Below, piece after piece: positions 6,693 through 9,602 of a stretch of DNA of 9,602 nt. Made by a program: the position numbers and the translations under genes. The DNA comes from Verrucomicrobiota bacterium (GTDB lineage: Bacteria > Verrucomicrobiota > Verrucomicrobiia > Limisphaerales > JAEYXS01). Positions within the stretch are counted from its first letter, which is position 1. Every line of letters starts with the position of its first letter. The stretch lies in contig JAJNBN010000088.1 of NCBI GenBank assembly GCA_021156225.1, forward strand, positions 1 through 9,602, given 5' to 3'. Under the pieces are notes generated by a model that was not told the DNA's origin, ran no database searches, and saw only the letters and a program-made list of their open reading frames with translations.

Positions 6693-9602
6693 CAGACGGT
6701 CTCCCTCTCTTCATTATTCAGATGCATCGTGATCCGCCCGTCATCTCCGCGGGCCACCTGATAGAAGTCGTGACCAGTCGTCGTCAGCAAGATTTCATGG
6801 TACGGCTGGGCGTTCAGACTGTTCTTAAAGACTCCGAGGCACAGGTAGAACCCTTGCATCTCCTCGACACTCGGTCGGTAACCTTCGTTTAGTCGGACGA
6901 GCATCTCAAAAACATCGAGGTTGATGGCGAGATCGCTGCTGGCAGCCTGCCTGCCCTCCGGTTTAAACCGCAGGCGCAGACCAGTCGGTAGATGCTCCAC
7001 GAAGCGCGCCTGGCTAGCGAAGTCCTCAACCTGGAGAGAAAATCGGTTGGCCGGGAAGAGCCGGTAGCTCCGAATTGTGCCGTTCTCTACATGCCGCAAT
7101 TGCAGGGCCAGGTTTGCCCCCAGGCGATCTGGCCGGCGCAACCCTTCTCCGCGATTGATAGCGCTTAGGAGATTTGGTATCAAGCCGGCAACAGACTCTC
7201 GCGTCATGACAATATCGATCATCTGCTTGGCTGATCGGTAGGGAAGCATCCGTTCCCACGTGCTGTCTCGACGTTCGAAGAATTGCTTTCTTCGGGTCAT
7301 CGCCACGTACTCGCGATGTCGCCTCGCGCGGATCAAGATGGTTCCAGTGCCTGCTCCACGAGGCAGATCCTCGAAGAGAGACTGAAGAACTTTGTAGTCA
7401 AAACCATCGCGCCGCTCAAACCGAAACAGCATGCGATCATCGGGTTGAATGAAATCCAAGCCTCGGTCGAAACGGGGATCCTCTTGCTTCCCCACGTCGA
7501 CCTCGGCCAGCAAGGAGATCAGGCGATCAGCGTTAGGCAGGCTTCCACCAAGCCAGCTGTTGAAGTAAAAGCCCCGGACGACGGCATCCCGATCGGGCTT
7601 TGCGTAAACAGCATGGATGTCTGCGCAATCCCGATTGCTGATCAGCATAAATGACAGCGCCGATCGCAAGTCACGCATGGTGATATGCAGTCGGCCCCGC
7701 AGGTGCGTCATCGTGTACAGCGTTTGCAGCCGCTCGATCAACCGAGGGCCTGCCGTTTCATCCTGGAAGCTTCGCGCGTTGTGAAGCGCATAGCACTTAT
7801 CCTTGACGTCACAGCCAGCACACGCAACCCAGTGCGCCGGGTCGGTCATACGTCGGATGGTCCGCTCCAGAATCGAGCCTTCGGAAGCCGGCGCTACGAC
7901 GCTGCGGAGATTGAGGTTGACGATTGCGACACCGCGATCCGCGTCGCCCGTCGCCAGACCGATCTGCACAAGCGCCTTCAACCCCGGGTAGTCGCTCTCG
8001 TTCGCAGCGAGGAAGTCGACAAGACGACCTTCGTTGATGGCGATAAGCCGCGTTTCTTCGGGTGCCCACGAATCGGGGCTTGACCCGCCGAAGGGGGCCA
8101 GAAATTCCTTAAGAACCTGGTCGTTGTCCTTTGCGCCCTCGTCCTGGCTGCCATCGTAGTTAATCAGGAACCGACGCTGTTGCAGCGTTAACGCGCTTCC
8201 GTTCGGAAGGCCCCGGTCCACGCTGCCCCCGCGCCGCTCCACCTCCCGTTCCAGGTGCTGCAGAAACGCCGTCTTGCCATCGCCGGCATTGCCAGTGATC
8301 AGCACGAGCCGGAACTCGCCATTGAGCACGGCCGGCAGCAGCTTCCGATCGAGATCGGTGTCGACGTAGACTGCCTCGCCCCAGGCGTCCATGCCTCGCG
8401 TCCCTGCATTGCTTCGCGCACTCTGGCTGTACAGCGAGAGCAGGTGCGTGACGAATGGATTGGTATTCGGTACCGCGGTTAGCGCTGGAATCCCTGAGGA
8501 CGCCGCTTTGGCCACCGCTGCCACGTCGATCGACTGGGCCGTTGTCCGTCGAGCGCGATGCACATTGATTATGGCGTCGCGCATCTCCAACGCCGAATGC
8601 CAGCGCTCGCCGCGCTTTGGTGCTATGGATCGCATGACAACGTCGACGAACTCTGGCGCCAGATCCGCGAATCCGGACAGTTCCCGAGGGTCGGGGGCGA
8701 GGCGGTTTGGCGACGGCTCTGAAGAGTCCCACGGGTACTTGCCAGTGAGCGCCTCGTACAGCGTCAAACCGAGCGCGTACAGGTCACGGTCAGCCCGCTC
8801 ACCGTTCTGAACAATGGCCTCGGGGTCAAAGTCTGGTGGCAGGTAACGCCTGGATCCTCCACCACGAGTTTCCCGGTCATCGGACCGAACTGACACATTG
8901 AAGTCAATGATCTTCGCGCCCTTCTGAGTCCACAGCAGGTTGCGTGGTTTGATGTCGCAGTGATGGAAACCCTGTTGGTGCAAGTGCACCAGCCCTTCGA
9001 TCACTTGCTTACCTAACTCCAGCGCATCCTCTGGAGCCAACAGCCGCTGCTGGATCATGTCTCCCACATCTGCGCCTTCGACATACTCGAACACCATGAA
9101 GGGGATCTGGCTCCCCTTTGGTCCTGGCAACACATCCGCGTCGAGCACCTTGACGACGTTGGGATGGTCGGGGATCTTAACGAGGTGGCGGTACTCCTTC
9201 TTTAGCCGCTCTAGCGTCGAATGCCGGTCACTCACGACCAGCTTCACGGCTCGCGCGACATCCCCCAGCGTGTCGATGACCTTGTAGACCACCCCGAACG
9301 TGCCTTGCCCGAGCTTCTTCTCGACGATGAACTTGTGCGTCAGCGCGTGTCCCTGCGGCAGGTTGCGGTAGTCGATCTCGAGCTCGGCCGACGATGTCTC
9401 AGCGGCTTGGGCCTCTAATGGCGACTGAGAGTCACCGTCCGCATTTACCGCCTGAGGCGTCAGCAACTCAATTAATGACTGCAGCGCTTGCTCGGCAATC
9501 GGGCGCTTGTCGCTTTCGAAGGCGCAGAGCCCTTGCAACCAGGCATCCACGGCGGGCGTCAGCCCAGACTCCAGGGCCGACGGCGCCGTTGGAAACAGCG
9601 CC
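6692..9602 (-). CDS. mad6: Protein kinase-P-loop ATPase fusion, MAD6-like (5' end outside window)
   Basis: This is probably the signalling or sensor component of a multi-gene anti-phage system. The frame is open to the right edge (969 visible residues) and ends in TGA at 6694-6692. A GTG at 9550 is the first possible start inside the window, but coding-like sequence continues upstream, so the true start is probably outside. Numbering from that GTG, residues about 70-335 form a Ser/Thr kinase: glycine loop GQGTFG (81-86), Lys103 in AVK, catalytic HCD (197-199) with Lys201 and Asn204, metal-binding DFN (216-218), Asp256 in DLYALG and Arg316. Residues about 385-650 form an ATPase with Walker A GNAGDGKT (420-427), a possible second strand motif LIAINEG (502-508) and a CxxC-x5-C cluster (577-586). 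The remaining C-terminal third is unrecognised. No signal peptide or membrane segment is seen, so it is cytoplasmic. The stop overlaps the next start by one base. The kinase and ATPase calls are firm; the name MAD6 rests on gene order and recalled family names. A DndF-like ATPase fused to a kinase is the alternative description. Confidence 0.85.
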   Translation of the reverse strand, partial: ALFPTAPSALESGLTPAVDAWLQGLCAFESDKRPIAEQALQSLIELLTPQAVNADGDSQSPLEAQAAETSSAELEIDYRNLPQGHALTHKFIVEKKLGQGTFGVVYKVIDTLGDVARAVKLVVSDRHSTLERLKKEYRHLVKIPDHPNVVKVLDADVLPGPKGSQIPFMVFEYVEGADVGDMIQQRLLAPEDALELGKQVIEGLVHLHQQGFHHCDIKPRNLLWTQKGAKIIDFNVSVRSDDRETRGGGSRRYLPPDFDPEAIVQNGERADRDLYALGLTLYEALTGKYPWDSSEPSPNRLAPDPRELSGFADLAPEFVDVVMRSIAPKRGERWHSALEMRDAIINVHRARRTTAQSIDVAAVAKAASSGIPALTAVPNTNPFVTHLLSLYSQSARSNAGTRGMDAWGEAVYVDTDLDRKLLPAVLNGEFRLVLITGNAGDGKTAFLQHLEREVERRGGSVDRGLPNGSALTLQQRRFLINYDGSQDEGAKDNDQVLKEFLAPFGGSSPDSWAPEETRLIAINEGRLVDFLAANESDYPGLKALVQIGLATGDADRGVAIVNLNLRSVVAPASEGSILERTIRRMTDPAHWVACAGCDVKDKCYALHNARSFQDETAGPRLIERLQTLYTMTHLRGRLHITMRDLRSALSFMLISNRDCADIHAVYAKPDRDAVVRGFYFNSWLGGSLPNADRLISLLAEVDVGKQEDPRFDRGLDFIQPDDRMLFRFERRDGFDYKVLQSLFEDLPRGAGTGTILIRARRHREYVAMTRRKQFFERRDSTWERMLPYRSAKQMIDIVMTRESVAGLIPNLLSAINRGEGLRRPDRLGANLALQLRHVENGTIRSYRLFPANRFSLQVEDFASQARFVEHLPTGLRLRFKPEGRQAASSDLAINLDVFEMLVRLNEGYRPSVEEMQGFYLCLGVFKNSLNAQPYHEILLTTTGHDFYQVARGDDGRITMHLNNEERETV
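6701..6707 (-). promoter_or_regulatory. Ribosome binding site of the 556-residue gene
   Basis: GAGGGAG on the minus strand, eight bases before the ATG at 6692, lies inside the end of the kinase-ATPase gene. It supports this start over later in-frame Met codons and, with the TGATG junction, reinitiation or coupled translation. Confidence 0.75.
7793..7822 (-). other. CxxC-x5-C cluster, possible metal site in the ATPase domain
   Basis: Cys577, Cys580 and Cys586 are spaced C-A-G-C-x5-C, and His590 follows four residues later. This gives four possible zinc ligands (C3H). The cluster sits about 150 residues after the P-loop, inside the ATPase region rather than in a separate finger. Metal binding is inferred from spacing only. 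Confidence 0.5.
8270..8293 (-). other. Walker A (P-loop) of the ATPase domain in the kinase fusion
   Basis: The codons read GNAGDGKT after the hydrophobic strand FRLVLIT, the classic beta-strand then P-loop of an AAA/STAND-like NTPase. The catalytic Lys is at 8273-8275. DndF/DptF-type ATPases have a similar 'GxxGDGK' loop as I recall, so this loop is the main reason for likening the domain to DndF. Confidence 0.9.
8546..9343 (-). other. Ser/Thr protein kinase domain (within the kinase-ATPase gene)
   Basis: The glycine-rich loop GQGTFGVVY, AVK lysine, HCDIKPRN catalytic loop, DFN metal motif, DLYALGLTLYEALTG F-helix and final RGERW arginine occur in canonical order and spacing. Catalytic Asp199, Lys201 and Asn204 and the DFN aspartate are all present, so it should be active. 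The Arg before the catalytic Asp is Cys (a non-RD kinase, often not dependent on activation-loop phosphorylation) and the DFG glycine is Asn. The usual APE motif is replaced by a YLPPD stretch, as in several bacterial Hanks-type kinases. Confidence 0.93.
9473..9601 (-). other. Possible C-terminal end of a first, tandem kinase domain cut by the window edge
   Basis: The in-frame sequence before the main kinase reads TPAVDAWLQGLCAFESDKRP and then AEQALQSLIELL. This has the look of the last kinase subdomain: a helix, 'cafesDKRP' with the invariant Arg, then 'A..AL..L'. An acidic, low-complexity linker of about 40 residues separates it from the next glycine loop. If right, the full protein has two kinase or pseudokinase lobes, as in some PglW-type defence kinases. 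Only the last 45 or so residues are visible, so this is tentative. Confidence 0.45.

Noticed and set aside
7685..8083. 132-codon plus-strand open frame
   Set aside because: Antisense to the ATPase domain with its Cys cluster and conserved motifs; the composition is that of a shadow frame.
8160..8732. 190-codon minus-strand open frame
   Set aside because: Same strand but a different frame from the kinase-ATPase gene, covering its P-loop; Arg/Ala/Gly-rich composition typical of a GC-driven shadow.

Overview
The window is a compact, single-strand block of a bacterial chromosome or large accessory element. By eye the GC content is about 55-60%, which with the codon choice suggests a proteobacterium; no gene here fixes the genus. 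All 9.6 kb is coding on the minus strand. I see no intergenic gap, tRNA, rRNA, insertion sequence, CRISPR array, terminator or promoter, and no gene-free stretch over 300 bases.

Three very long reading frames run right to left. (1) 9602 to 6692 is a Ser/Thr protein kinase fused to a P-loop ATPase; its 5' end lies beyond the right edge. (2) 6692 to 5022 is a complete 556-residue protein of no recognised fold. (3) 5025 to 1 is a giant protein, open for 1675 codons with no stop. It carries a PD-(D/E)xK-like nuclease core and then a HerA/FtsK-type ATPase P-loop, and it runs off the left edge. Junctions are TGATG (1-base overlap) and ATGA (4-base overlap), each preceded by a good Shine-Dalgarno, so the three are one translationally coupled operon.

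The order kinase-ATPase, ~550-residue protein, giant ATP-binding protein best fits the distal part of a methylation-associated defence system (MADS): mad6, mad7, mad8. This assignment is from memory of family names and gene order, not from a search. The same layout parallels DndF-DndG-DndH (DptFGH), the restriction half of phosphorothioation systems, and the window may show a kinase grafted on to a DndFGH-like machine. A plausible model is that the kinase-ATPase senses or licenses the response, the middle protein is a scaffold, and the HerA-nuclease protein translocates along and cuts foreign DNA. The modification genes (methyltransferase, specificity subunit) would be expected upstream, to the right of the window.

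Points of most interest: the nuclease core inside the giant protein, a trace of a second kinase domain at the right edge, non-canonical kinase motifs (HCD and DFN), and Cys clusters in both of the first two proteins.
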